Assembly (NCBI RefSeq): GCF_000372425.1
Contig: NZ_AQVD01000007.1
Coordinates: 1 to 64,000, forward strand
Origin: Streptococcus ferus DSM 20646
Lineage (GTDB): Bacteria > Bacillota > Bacilli > Lactobacillales > Streptococcaceae
Direction: 5' to 3'
Length of the DNA stretch: 64,000 bases
The notes beneath the pieces are model-generated. The model saw nothing but the letters and a program-made list of their open reading frames with translations, had not been told where the DNA came from and made no database searches. A program made the translations under genes and the position numbers. Shown here piece by piece: positions 28,140-37,191 of this stretch (its first letter is position 1; every line of letters starts with the position of its first letter).

Positions 28140-28181
28140 TTACAATCCCCACCAAGATAAACCTGTTAAAAAACGAAACAT
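28140..28181 (-). CDS. comS: ComS, XIP competence pheromone precursor
   Basis: A 13-codon gene encoding MFRFLTGLSWWGL, far too short for routine ORF calling. The double-tryptophan C-terminus is the hallmark of type II XIP pheromones (S. mutans ends GLDWWSL). The mature peptide is probably the last 6-8 residues (LSWWGL to TGLSWWGL). It has a strong SD (AAAGGAGAAAGC) and lies immediately downstream of comR behind a palindromic ComR box and a -10 TATAAT. After export, trimming and uptake by the Opp/Ami permease, XIP binds ComR to turn on comX. Confidence 0.93.
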   Translation of the reverse strand: MFRFLTGLSWWGL

Positions 28182-28212
28182 TGCTTTCTCCTTTCTCTTA
28201 TTTTATGGCTTT

Positions 28213-28260
28213 ATTATAGAAAAGAGCATAAAAAAATAACAGGACATTAATGTCCTGTTA
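28213..28260 (-). promoter_or_regulatory. ComR box and comS promoter
   Basis: The perfect palindrome ACAGGACATTAATGTCCTGT (28239-28258, extended by TA/TA to 24 bp) matches the GGACATnnATGTCC ComR operator. It is followed on the minus strand by a T-rich stretch and -10 TATAAT (28213-28218). The palindrome includes the comR stop codon. With the T-run it also looks like an intrinsic terminator for comR, so one site may serve both uses. Confidence 0.9.
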
Positions 28261-29166
28261 TTTTTTTAAATCTTGTGCCCACTCTTCTTCTAATTTTTCT
28301 GCCAAATAAGCATTTCCAATTAATTGAGCAAGCATCACAGCAGAATGATAGCTTTCCTCAGCCTTTTTAACATCATTTTTAACTAATAAATAATATTTCC
28401 ATTCTAAAATGTTTACAACCGGTTTCTTATGAAAATCATGAATTTTTTGCATGATATTATTTGACAGCAGAATAATTTCTTCTATTTCCTTGTGCTTTTT
28501 GAGTAGAAAAAAGAGTTCAAAATTATTCAAAAGAACATTATTTAACATAAAAAGATCATCTAAGGGCAAACTGTCTCCCTGACAAATTAGCACTTCGATA
28601 ATACGATCAAAAGCAGACTGTCGAAATATTGAGTCTTCTAAGCCATTTATGGTGAGGCATGATAAATATAAGTCAATAATAATTAAATCATTTAGCTGAT
28701 AGTAATCTTTTAAAAGAACCTGATCAAAATAGTCATTTAAAATGCCTCGCCCAAAATTGATATTGTCACTAAAGTGAATATCCAGCTTTGATTGCAATGC
28801 ATCCATAATCAGTTGCTCATCTTCTGGTAGATGATCGTAATAGTTATTAAAAATATCATCAAAAAGAGACTCCCGTTCTTCCAACTTTGCTTGATTTCCA
28901 TAAGTTGGTGTATGCAACAGGAGGTATTTAATTTCTTTGTACCGCCGCGGGAGCTCTACAACCTCTCCATCTGTTAAAGTTCCAACGCTAACCCCCAACC
29001 GAGAGGCAATGTAGACAACTTTACTAAGGTTAGGCAGCGACTGACCGTTTTCAATGCGTGTCAGCTGCCGGATAGACAGTTCCGTTTCGTCTTGGCAGAA
29101 GATTTCTTTGGTTAGCCCTTTTTCCGCTCGCAGCTCTCTGACTTTAATCCCAAAATTCTTTAACAT
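28258..29166 (-). CDS. comR: ComR, XIP-dependent competence regulator
   Basis: 302 residues from ATG (MLKNFGIKVRELRAEKGLTKE), the Rgg/RNPP family architecture. An XRE-type helix-turn-helix lies at about 5-65 (LSIRQLTRIENGQSLPNLSKVVYIASRLGV). The C-terminal helical repeats bind the peptide. The preceding in-frame TTG four codons upstream is unlikely because GGGAA serves as SD for the ATG. ComR bound to XIP activates comS and comX. Its position beside ruvB corresponds to the comR locus of S. mutans. Confidence 0.92.
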   Translation of the reverse strand: MLKNFGIKVRELRAEKGLTKEIFCQDETELSIRQLTRIENGQSLPNLSKVVYIASRLGVSVGTLTDGEVVELPRRYKEIKYLLLHTPTYGNQAKLEERESLFDDIFNNYYDHLPEDEQLIMDALQSKLDIHFSDNINFGRGILNDYFDQVLLKDYYQLNDLIIIDLYLSCLTINGLEDSIFRQSAFDRIIEVLICQGDSLPLDDLFMLNNVLLNNFELFFLLKKHKEIEEIILLSNNIMQKIHDFHKKPVVNILEWKYYLLVKNDVKKAEESYHSAVMLAQLIGNAYLAEKLEEEWAQDLKK

Positions 29167-29216
29167 CCATTTTCCCAATCTTGTTATTACTAATAGTTTA
29201 CTTAATTATATTAAAA

Positions 29217-29248
29217 TTAACAAGTTTTTTATGACGCTTTCTTGTTAA
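29217..29248. repeat. Inverted repeat upstream of comR
   Basis: TTAACAAG (29217-29224) and CTTGTTAA (29241-29248) form an 8-bp inverted repeat about 50-80 bases upstream of comR, in an AT-rich promoter region with TATAAT at the comR side. It could be a regulator site; no family assignment is possible. Confidence 0.35.
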
Positions 29249-29271
29249 GCTACAAGATCTGAACAGTTGAA

Positions 29272-29375
29272 ACAAAAAATCTATCAAGTAACTTTACTTT
29301 ACAAAAACCTTTTGATATACCGTTAAAGTTGACGCAAGTCATATTAACCCCAAAATAAATAAGGCCTAAAGAGCC
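29272..29375 (+). repeat. Second copy of the rpmF promoter region
   Basis: About 85 bases are nearly identical (4-5 mismatches) to 30744-30830, which carries the rpmF promoter. The copy keeps TTTACT (29293-29298), a 17-base spacer and TATACC (29316-29321), facing right. It sits on the other side of the MetE-like gene, so it now points antisense into that gene's 3' end. Confidence 0.8.
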
Positions 29376-29384
29376 CTTTATATC

Positions 29385-29435
29385 GGCTCTATAATTTCTG
29401 TAGTGGGTAAAACCTCCGCTAGATGTTATAGAGCC
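29385..29435. repeat. Long stem-loop after the rpmF promoter copy
   Basis: GGCTCTATAA (29385-29394) pairs exactly with TTATAGAGCC (29426-29435). It lies between the promoter copy and the MetE-like terminator. With 29442-29470 it may block transcription from either side. Otherwise the 29179-29505 interval holds no gene. Confidence 0.5.
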
Positions 29436-29441
29436 AGAAAA

Positions 29442-29470
29442 ACTCTCCAAGGAAGGCTTCCTTGGAGAGT
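29442..29470 (-). terminator. Terminator after the MetE-like gene
   Basis: ACTCTCCAAGGAAG pairs perfectly with CTTCCTTGGAGAGT around a single-base centre. On the minus strand TTTTTC follows. It is the clear end of the MetE-like transcript. Confidence 0.85.
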
Positions 29471-29505
29471 AGAAGATTTCTTTTCAAATTCAAAATGACT
29501 GGAAA

Positions 29506-30618
29506 TTAACCCCAGACCTGATCTGTGATGGTCTTGATGAGGCGGAGCTTCTTCCATTCGTCTTCTTCGGTCAAAATGTTGCCCTCTTCCGTTGAAGCAA
29601 AGCCACATTGGGTGGAAATGCCGATGTTTTTCAGCGGAATGAGCTTGGCTGCTTCTTGAATCCGGTCAATGACTGCATCGATATCTTCCAGTGCTGGATC
29701 CTTGGAAGTAATGACACCTAGCACTAATTCCACCTGGTCACGGCCATTCCAAATGTCCACGATAGGGGCAAAATCTCCTGATCGCTCATCGTCATATTCT
29801 AGGAAGAAAATATCGTAGTTGAGCTGACCCAAGTACTTGGCCACTGTCTGGTAGCTCCCTTCAAAGAGGTAGGTAGACTTGAAGTTGCCTCGGCAGATAT
29901 GGGTCGCCACTGTCAAATCTTCTGGCAGACCTTCCAAGGCCTTATTGATGACATAGACATCATCCTCCGCAATCTCCTCATAGATCCGGCGCTGCTCTGG
30001 CTGATCCTGATAGGTCTCCAACTGCTGAATCAGGTAAGCCCAAGTGGTGTCGTCCAGCTGGACATAGCGGGCCCCCAAGTCATAGAAGCGCTGGATGGTA
30101 TCATGGTAAGCCTTGGCCAAACCATCGAGAAAGTCTGTCCAACTCTCATAGTAGTCTGCATAAAGGTCACTGCGGTGGTCCCGCTTGATAACCAGCGATG
30201 GACTTGGAATGGTCACTTTGGGTGTCACTCCTGCTGGTGTGATGGATAGAAGATACTCAAAATCACGGTAGAAAGGATGGTTGGGGTTTTCAGCTACCTG
30301 TCCATTAAGCCGGACATTGGTGGTTCTGGTCTTGGCACCGTGAAACTTATAGGAAGCCTCTTGCTGGTAGGCTTCAAAGCCTGTCAATTCCCAGAGGAAG
30401 TCCAAGTGCCACCAGGAACGGCCAAACTCACCGTCTGAGATCACTTCCAGGCCATTTTCGACCTGATGATGAACCAGCTCCTTGACCAGGCGGTCTTGAA
30501 TGTCCAAGAGTTCTTCCTTGCTAATCTTCCCTTGGGCAAAGGCCTCACGCGCCTCTTTCAAGGCTTGGGGGCGAAGATAAGAACCGACATGATCGAAGTG
30601 AGAATGAATTTTTGCCAT
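29506..30618 (-). CDS. MetE-like (YxjG/YxjH type) methyltransferase
   Basis: 370 residues, corresponding to the catalytic C-terminal half of cobalamin-independent methionine synthase. Candidate zinc ligands are His240 and Cys242 (ATHICRGNF) and Cys338 (STQCGFAS). Start MAKIHSHFDHVGSYLRP is typical of the stand-alone YxjG-type proteins, thought to transfer a methyl group to homocysteine. The true methyl donor is not certain. The gene is flanked by two copies of the rpmF promoter region, suggesting a later insertion at this place. Confidence 0.85.
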   Translation of the reverse strand: MAKIHSHFDHVGSYLRPQALKEAREAFAQGKISKEELLDIQDRLVKELVHHQVENGLEVISDGEFGRSWWHLDFLWELTGFEAYQQEASYKFHGAKTRTTNVRLNGQVAENPNHPFYRDFEYLLSITPAGVTPKVTIPSPSLVIKRDHRSDLYADYYESWTDFLDGLAKAYHDTIQRFYDLGARYVQLDDTTWAYLIQQLETYQDQPEQRRIYEEIAEDDVYVINKALEGLPEDLTVATHICRGNFKSTYLFEGSYQTVAKYLGQLNYDIFFLEYDDERSGDFAPIVDIWNGRDQVELVLGVITSKDPALEDIDAVIDRIQEAAKLIPLKNIGISTQCGFASTEEGNILTEEDEWKKLRLIKTITDQVWG

Positions 30619-30759
30619 AAGAAAACTCCTTAAAAATTGATATGTTCATTGTAAGGGGAAAAGCTATAAATGTACAATATATATTTTTTATGGTTTCCGA
30701 TAGCTTTTGGCTATATCAAGAAGTCTGCTCTGCTTTTTCCAAAAAATCTGTCAAGTAAC

Positions 30760-30788
30760 TTTACTTTACAAAAATCTTTTGATATACT
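30760..30788 (+). promoter_or_regulatory. rpmF-rpmG promoter
   Basis: TTTACT (30760-30765) and TATACT (30783-30788) with a 17-base spacer, about 80 bases before rpmF. It lies inside the 85-base sequence duplicated at 29272. Confidence 0.65.
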
Positions 30789-30868
30789 GTTAAAGTTGAC
30801 GCAAGTCATATTAACCCAAAAATAAATAGGGGCTTATAGCCCATCATATCTTACGGAGGAAAGAAAAA

Positions 30869-31051
30869 ATGGCAGTACCTGCACGTCGCACATCCAAAGC
30901 GAAGAAAAACAAACGTCGTACACACTACAATTTGACAGCTCCAACTGTGAAATTTGACGAAACTACTGGAGATTACTCACGTTCTCACCGCGTGTCCCTC
31001 AAAGGATACTACAAAGGACGTAAGATTGCTAAAGCTGCAGAAGCAAAATAA
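30869..31051 (+). CDS. rpmF: 50S ribosomal protein L32
   Basis: 60 residues ([20 protein letters not shown]...) of the L32 form lacking zinc cysteines. SD GGAGGA. L32 contacts 23S rRNA near the L17/L22 region. It is followed 15 bases later by rpmG, a standard streptococcal pairing. Confidence 0.97.
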   Translation: MAVPARRTSKAKKNKRRTHYNLTAPTVKFDETTGDYSRSHRVSLKGYYKGRKIAKAAEAK

Positions 31052-31066
31052 TAGAAGGGAGATACC

Positions 31067-31216
31067 ATGCGCGTAAACATTACACTTGAACATAAAGAAT
31101 CTGGTGAACGCTTGTACCTTACTTCAAAAAACAAACGTAACACTCCAGACCGTCTTCAATTGAAAAAATACTCACCAAAATTGCGCAAACACGTGATTTT
31201 TACTGAAGTGAAATAG
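31067..31216 (+). CDS. rpmG: 50S ribosomal protein L33
   Basis: 49 residues ([20 protein letters not shown]... ending HVIFTEVK), an L33 without the CxxC pairs, i.e. the zinc-independent form. SD GGGAGA. In streptococci the 3' end of rpmG is a known insertion site for integrative elements. The accessory region here begins directly after its stop codon. Confidence 0.95.
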   Translation: MRVNITLEHKESGERLYLTSKNKRNTPDRLQLKKYSPKLRKHVIFTEVK

Positions 31217-31219
31217 GGA

Positions 31220-31360
31220 TTCACTACACGTCAATAGACAGTAGAAACCTTGATTTTATGCGATTTTTGAAAGATGAACTTTCAATACATTGCAGTATAA
31301 ATCAGTCGAATCACTACCTTTTTCACTACCTTTTTTGAAATAAGATTTTGATTCGGATAA
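31220..31360 (-). pseudogene. Possible integrase tail remnant next to rpmG
   Basis: On the minus strand an open stretch of some 35 codons ends at about 31259 and reads ...FKKGSEKGSDSTDLYCNVLK.... It contains two tandem copies of AAAAAGGTAGTG, like the repeated Lys-Gly tails at the C-terminus of many streptococcal tyrosine integrases. It lies where such an integrase would end, against the rpmG 3' end. No catalytic domain remains, so this is an inference from position and tail only. Confidence 0.3.
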
Positions 31361-31365
31361 GTAAT

Positions 31366-31401
31366 AAAACCCACTGGCTGATTAAAGTCAGTGGGTTTTT
31401 T
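31366..31401. terminator. Bidirectional terminator between rpmG and lacX
   Basis: AAAACCCACTG (31366-31376) pairs with CAGTGGGTTTT (31389-31399), followed by T on the plus strand. It can serve rpmG and lacX. Confidence 0.8.
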
Positions 31402-31443
31402 GAGTGTTTTCCGTAGAATATTTAAATTACTTAACTATGGTAT

Positions 31444-32337
31444 TTACTCAATAATAATATCAAAATGTTTTTTATCAACTTCTTTTGGAGCCACGTAACT
31501 AATATTGCGTTTGGCATTGAATATGTCAGATTCTTCCAGTGATGTAGAGAGTCCGCTCCAAGGTTCTAATGCAATAAATGGACTCTGATTTGTAGTTGAC
31601 CAAATCACTAAATATGGAAAATCATCAAATGCAATCGAAAGAGTCTTCTGATGATTTTTAGATTTCAAGGTTACCTTTCGCGATGCTAATTGATCCAATG
31701 TTACGGCATCATGCTCAAACAGTTGATAGGACAAGTCCAAGGTCTTTTGATTTTCCAAGAATGGCTGACGATCTCGCAGATCAAGTAAGCCAGTTTCTGG
31801 AAAACTTCTTGGAACTGTACAAGATTCTACTTTTTCAAATTCTAAATAATAGTCTTCATAACTCTCACCATCTAACAAAGGACAATTAAAACCTGGGTGA
31901 CCCCCAATAAAGTAAGGTAGCCTTCTATGTCCTTCAAGATTTTTCACCCGATATTCAGTTCGAATTGTATTGCCAAGTAGTGAGTAGTTAATGGAAAGTT
32001 CAAATTCAAATGGGTAATTTTTTACGGTTTCTTCATTTGATGAGATAGAAAATTCCACAGAATTTTCAGTTCTTCTTACATTTTTGAACATCATTTTTCG
32101 CACAAGTCCGTGCCTTGGAATTGTGCCTGTAAATGTCGGTCTTTCTGCAGGTTCATAGATTGCCCAATCATTTCGTAAACTTCCGCAAATTGGAAATAGA
32201 ACTGGTGCTTGACCGCTCCAATAGGTCGGATCTCCTTGCCAAAGATACTCGACACCATCATTGTCTTTTATCGAAGTAATTTGCCCACCTAATTCAGAAA
32301 ATTGTACTGTTAAGTTCTCATTTTTTAATTCGAACAT
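31444..32337 (-). CDS. lacX: LacX, aldose 1-epimerase-like protein
   Basis: 297 residues of the galactose mutarotase-like fold (FELKNENLTVQFSELGGQITSIKDNDG at the start; active-site-like RHGLVR and GGHPGF segments). LacX closes lac operons of streptococci and lactococci. It is thought to interconvert sugar anomers, but the substrate is not settled. It is separated from lacG by a terminator-like hairpin, so its level is probably lower. Confidence 0.88.
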   Translation of the reverse strand: MFELKNENLTVQFSELGGQITSIKDNDGVEYLWQGDPTYWSGQAPVLFPICGSLRNDWAIYEPAERPTFTGTIPRHGLVRKMMFKNVRRTENSVEFSISSNEETVKNYPFEFELSINYSLLGNTIRTEYRVKNLEGHRRLPYFIGGHPGFNCPLLDGESYEDYYLEFEKVESCTVPRSFPETGLLDLRDRQPFLENQKTLDLSYQLFEHDAVTLDQLASRKVTLKSKNHQKTLSIAFDDFPYLVIWSTTNQSPFIALEPWSGLSTSLEESDIFNAKRNISYVAPKEVDKKHFDIIIE

Positions 32338-32363
32338 AAAAACCGCCTCCCTTATATGAAAAC

Positions 32364-32396
32364 AAGGATGCTAACTTGAGCTAGGCATCCTTGTAT
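32364..32396 (-). terminator. Terminator/attenuator between lacG and lacX
   Basis: ACAAGGATGC pairs with GCATCCTTGT across a 12-13 base loop, followed on the minus strand by TTTTC. It probably reduces lacX expression relative to lacG. Confidence 0.65.
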
Positions 32397-32401
32397 TATT
32401 T

Positions 32402-33880
<1,479 letters not shown>

Positions 33881-34042
33881 TAAGAACCTGTATTCACAAG
33901 TGAAGTGCTTGTATATAAGAGATAGTTTTTCGCTAATCAAGGCAGTTTTTTGAAGGAATACTGACTGTATTTTGAAAAAAACTAACGATGAGTAGCTGAA
34001 AAACTAGCCTTAGATGGAAGTGCTGAACTGTGAATGTAGGTT

Positions 34043-35722
34043 CTAAAACTGTTGTTTGACAAAGTCAAGAGCACCTTGACCATCACGTGTGAGTTTAATG
34101 TATTGAGCCCCTTCAGTTTTGGCGAGTTTAATGCCCAATGCATCGGTTTCTTGTTTCATATCATCGTAGTTTGATGCTACTTGAGGTGCAAGGATGACTA
34201 ATTGATACTCTGGCAAAATCTCACGGTGTGCCCCATAACTTCCTGCTGTAGCTGTAACTGGAACACCATATTCTTTTGCAGCTTTAGTTAGAGCGTTGGC
34301 AAGCAATCCGCTTGTACCACCCCCTGCACAAAGTACCAAAACATTTGTTTGTTCAGAAATTTCGGTATCGACTGCAGCTTTTTCAAGAATAGCATCCGCT
34401 TTGGCAGTATTAAAGTTAGCTGCCACTTTCTCTTTTAAGCTATTTTCTACTTTCCCTGATTGTTCTTCAGCAAGAATTTGCTCATCGTAAACTTTCAAGA
34501 ATGGATAATAGATAAGTACATCGACAACTACCAATAAGATAGCTAGTGCAAAGGCAAGTGGAGCAAAGTTTGTTCCCATTACAATCCCCAATGGTCCTGG
34601 AGTTGTCCATGGCAAGTTAACGCTGAAACTGTTCATTTTTAGCGTATCAACAAAGAATTTGAAAATCCATACGTTGACAATTGGAGCTAGAATAAATGGC
34701 ACAAAGAATACTGGGTTGAGTACGAGTGGGGCACCAAACAAGATTGGTTCGTTTACTCCAAAGAATGTCGGAACAACTGAAGCACGTCCAATTGCTTTGT
34801 TTCGTTTAGACTTGGTTAACCACATAAACATGAATGGCACAACCAAGGTAGCACCTGTACCACCCATGGTAACGATAAACATTTGAGTACCTGAAGTAAG
34901 GATTTTATCAGCATGTTGACCCGCCTGTAAAAGCTGGAAGTTGGTTTCAATATTAGCATAAGTAATGGCTGCAATTGCTGGCTCAACAATTGATGGACCA
35001 TGGATCCCTACAAACCAGAACAAGGCATATGCACCAAAGATAATCGTAATTCCCACATAACCATCTGCTGCTGTAAATAATGGCTCAAATAATTTCAAGA
35101 TAGCTTCAGCAACATTTGTTCCAACGAATTGACGTGTCACAATGTCAATCCCATAAAGTACAAAGATAGATAAGGCATAGGGAATAATATCCTTAAATGC
35201 TTGTGACACATTCGGTGGAACCTCTTCAGGCATACGAATGGTGACGTTGTTTTTCACACAGATCTTATAGATATTGACCGTAATAAAGGCTGCTAGAAAG
35301 GCTGTCAAGAGGCCTTTTGTCCCCATATAACCACTATCAAAACCAGCTTTAATTTCATCAGAAGCTAACAACAAGAATCCTGAAACGGAAGCAATCATGG
35401 TTGAGATAAAATTGATTTGGTTAGTCTTTGATAATTGACGGTTGAAAGCATCTGTCAGTGATTTTGCAGTTGTAGCTGCCACCAATACGGCTACAATTCC
35501 CATTGTATAGACATAGGGTTTCATAATAGCAGTTACAGCTTTATTAGACCAAGTAAACCCAAAAATATTTGGCACAAAAGCCACCAATAGGAAGATACTT
35601 GAGAACAAGATGACTGGCATGGCTGCGATAAAGCCATCACGGATAGCCCTTAAATAAGGGTTTCTCGAAATCTTTTCAAAGAAAGGCTTCCCTTTCTCAA
35701 TGAATGCTATCAATTTATTCAT
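34043..35722 (-). CDS. lacE: Lactose PTS EIICB
   Basis: 559 residues. The N-terminal EIIC domain (about 1-410) has eight or more membrane segments and the lactose-family [11 protein letters not shown] and NEPILFG sugar-binding loops. The C-terminal EIIB domain has the phospho-cysteine Cys465 in [12 protein letters not shown]. It imports lactose as lactose 6-phosphate. The start overlaps the lacF stop. The EIIB domain is fused at the C-terminus as in other lac PTS proteins. Confidence 0.96.
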   Translation of the reverse strand: MNKLIAFIEKGKPFFEKISRNPYLRAIRDGFIAAMPVILFSSIFLLVAFVPNIFGFTWSNKAVTAIMKPYVYTMGIVAVLVAATTAKSLTDAFNRQLSKTNQINFISTMIASVSGFLLLASDEIKAGFDSGYMGTKGLLTAFLAAFITVNIYKICVKNNVTIRMPEEVPPNVSQAFKDIIPYALSIFVLYGIDIVTRQFVGTNVAEAILKLFEPLFTAADGYVGITIIFGAYALFWFVGIHGPSIVEPAIAAITYANIETNFQLLQAGQHADKILTSGTQMFIVTMGGTGATLVVPFMFMWLTKSKRNKAIGRASVVPTFFGVNEPILFGAPLVLNPVFFVPFILAPIVNVWIFKFFVDTLKMNSFSVNLPWTTPGPLGIVMGTNFAPLAFALAILLVVVDVLIYYPFLKVYDEQILAEEQSGKVENSLKEKVAANFNTAKADAILEKAAVDTEISEQTNVLVLCAGGGTSGLLANALTKAAKEYGVPVTATAGSYGAHREILPEYQLVILAPQVASNYDDMKQETDALGIKLAKTEGAQYIKLTRDGQGALDFVKQQF

Positions 35723-36039
35723 TACTTATCACCTCGTTTGTAAAGTTCAATCATATGACTCATCATATCTTTCAATAATAATGTTGTCATGAGATGGTCT
35801 TGACCATGCATAAGTGTCACACTAAAGGCTAAATCCTCACCAGCCGCTTCTTTTTGCAACAAACTTGTCTGAGCATGATGGGCTTCAACAATACAAGCAT
35901 TGGCAGCTTCAACTAGTTCTTCTGCTTTTGCATAATCACCTTTTTGAGCAGCGGCAAGTGCCTCCATCAAACGAGAACGAGCATCACCAGCGAACGCAAC
36001 AATCTCAAAACCTAATAAGGTCATTTCTTCTCTGTTCAT
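35722..36039 (-). CDS. lacF: Lactose PTS EIIA
   Basis: 105 residues, all-helical trimeric EIIA of the lactose/cellobiose family. The phosphorylated histidine is expected at His78 in LMHGQDHLM. It passes phosphate from HPr to LacE. It overlaps lacE by one base and is about 130 bases downstream of lacT. Confidence 0.96.
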   Translation of the reverse strand: MNREEMTLLGFEIVAFAGDARSRLMEALAAAQKGDYAKAEELVEAANACIVEAHHAQTSLLQKEAAGEDLAFSVTLMHGQDHLMTTLLLKDMMSHMIELYKRGDK

Positions 36040-36170
36040 AATATGAACCTCCTATTTTTTTATGTACTCAATGGAAATTCAATTCAGACTAGGCGACGAA
36101 AACGCAGATAGAACTAAAGTTCATCAAGTTGAGGCAACAACGTCTGAATTGGATTTACGAAGAGTATGAT

Positions 36171-37004
36171 TTACAATAACCGTTGAATATGTAACACAAT
36201 ATAGAACCTTTCACTGTCATTGACAGGTTCATCAACCAATGTTGTGATCATCTCAAAAATCTGACTTCCAATCAGGTAAGCTCTTGGATTCTGGAGCTTG
36301 ATATACTGTTCCAAACTAGCAATCGATTCATTTGACTGATGGGATCTATCTAAGTAATTCAGAAAATAGGACAGATGAATCATAAAACGATCATAAAAAT
36401 TGCTATTTTCTTTTGAGCGTTTAATCCCATTCTCCGTTAGAATTTGTTCAACATCTGTTATAATTTTTTTGCTGATGTCATGTTCTTCACTTGTGGGATG
36501 AATGGTTTCACCCTTGGCATTAATTAAGTGAAGGGCAATTCTACCAATCTCATCATTTGGAAAATCTTTTAGCAACTTTTCACGAAACATAGCTAAGGCT
36601 TCACGCGCCATTTTATATTCCAACGGATATTCGGCTGAAATATTGGGTAACCTACTTTCCTGATAAGTATTTTTCAATACCGCCTGATAAGAACAATAGA
36701 TATGGTCTGTCAGTGTCACATAGAGATATTCTTGTACAGGATAGTGATAGGTCGCTACTAGATGATTGATAACCGTGTAGGTTGCCGAAATAAAATCTAA
36801 GGGAATATCTTTTAATAAGGTTAGAAAATTTTCTTTGGCCTCATCATTTTTTAGCGAAAAGATATTCTCTATCTTATCCTTAACAATTAAATCCCCTTTC
36901 TTCTTTTGAAAGGTTATACCTAATCCCATCACGACTGCCTGTTCCCCGTGTTCATTTTTCACCAGAGCAGCGTTATTATTTAGCGACTGTATAATCCTAA
37001 ACAT
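36171..37004 (-). CDS. lacT: LacT, BglG-family transcription antiterminator
   Basis: 277 residues from MFRIIQSLNNNAALVKN, with a strong GAGGAGG SD; the longer frame to 37073 covers the terminator. The N-terminal co-antiterminator RNA-binding domain is about 1-55. Two PTS regulation domains follow (histidines near HLVATYHYPVQ and LHLINAKGETIH, and in the second PRD IHLSYFL and HIQRLL). It binds the RAT just upstream and lets transcription continue into lacFEG when lactose is imported. Confidence 0.92.
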   Translation of the reverse strand: MFRIIQSLNNNAALVKNEHGEQAVVMGLGITFQKKKGDLIVKDKIENIFSLKNDEAKENFLTLLKDIPLDFISATYTVINHLVATYHYPVQEYLYVTLTDHIYCSYQAVLKNTYQESRLPNISAEYPLEYKMAREALAMFREKLLKDFPNDEIGRIALHLINAKGETIHPTSEEHDISKKIITDVEQILTENGIKRSKENSNFYDRFMIHLSYFLNYLDRSHQSNESIASLEQYIKLQNPRAYLIGSQIFEMITTLVDEPVNDSERFYIVLHIQRLL

Positions 37005-37026
37005 ATTGCCTCCTCTATTTTTAAGC

Positions 37027-37107
37027 AAAAAAAGACTACAAACAAACCGAGAATACACTACTCTCAAATCCATTTGTAGTCTTGCCTAATCGAATTAGTT
37101 ACAATCC
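37027..37107 (-). promoter_or_regulatory. RAT and overlapping terminator before lacT
   Basis: On the minus strand, GGATTGTAACTAATTCGATT continuing to AGGCAAGAC (37079-37107) matches the BglG/LicT ribonucleic antiterminator pattern. Its 3' end overlaps a terminator: AAGACTACAAA pairs with TTTGTAGTCTTTTTTT (37027-37083). The two structures exclude each other, so LacT should control its own gene and lacFEG. Confidence 0.88.
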
Positions 37108-37130
37108 ACTCTATTCTTGCTGATGAGACT

Positions 37131-37167
37131 ATTATAGCATATTCTCAGAAAATGTAAACCCTTTCTT
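37131..37167 (-). promoter_or_regulatory. Internal lacT promoter with cre-like site
   Basis: TATAAT (37131-37136, extended by TGC) and TTTACA (37153-37158) with a 16-base spacer. GAAAGGGTTTACA overlapping the -35 resembles a CcpA site. It gives lacTFEGX a second start beside the lacA promoter. Confidence 0.7.
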
Positions 37168-37191
37168 TTTAGAAAATGGTTATTCTTTATA

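Noticed and set aside
36990-37073. Longer start of lacT
   Set aside because: It would translate the terminator and lacks an SD; the GAGGAGG before 37004 is decisive.
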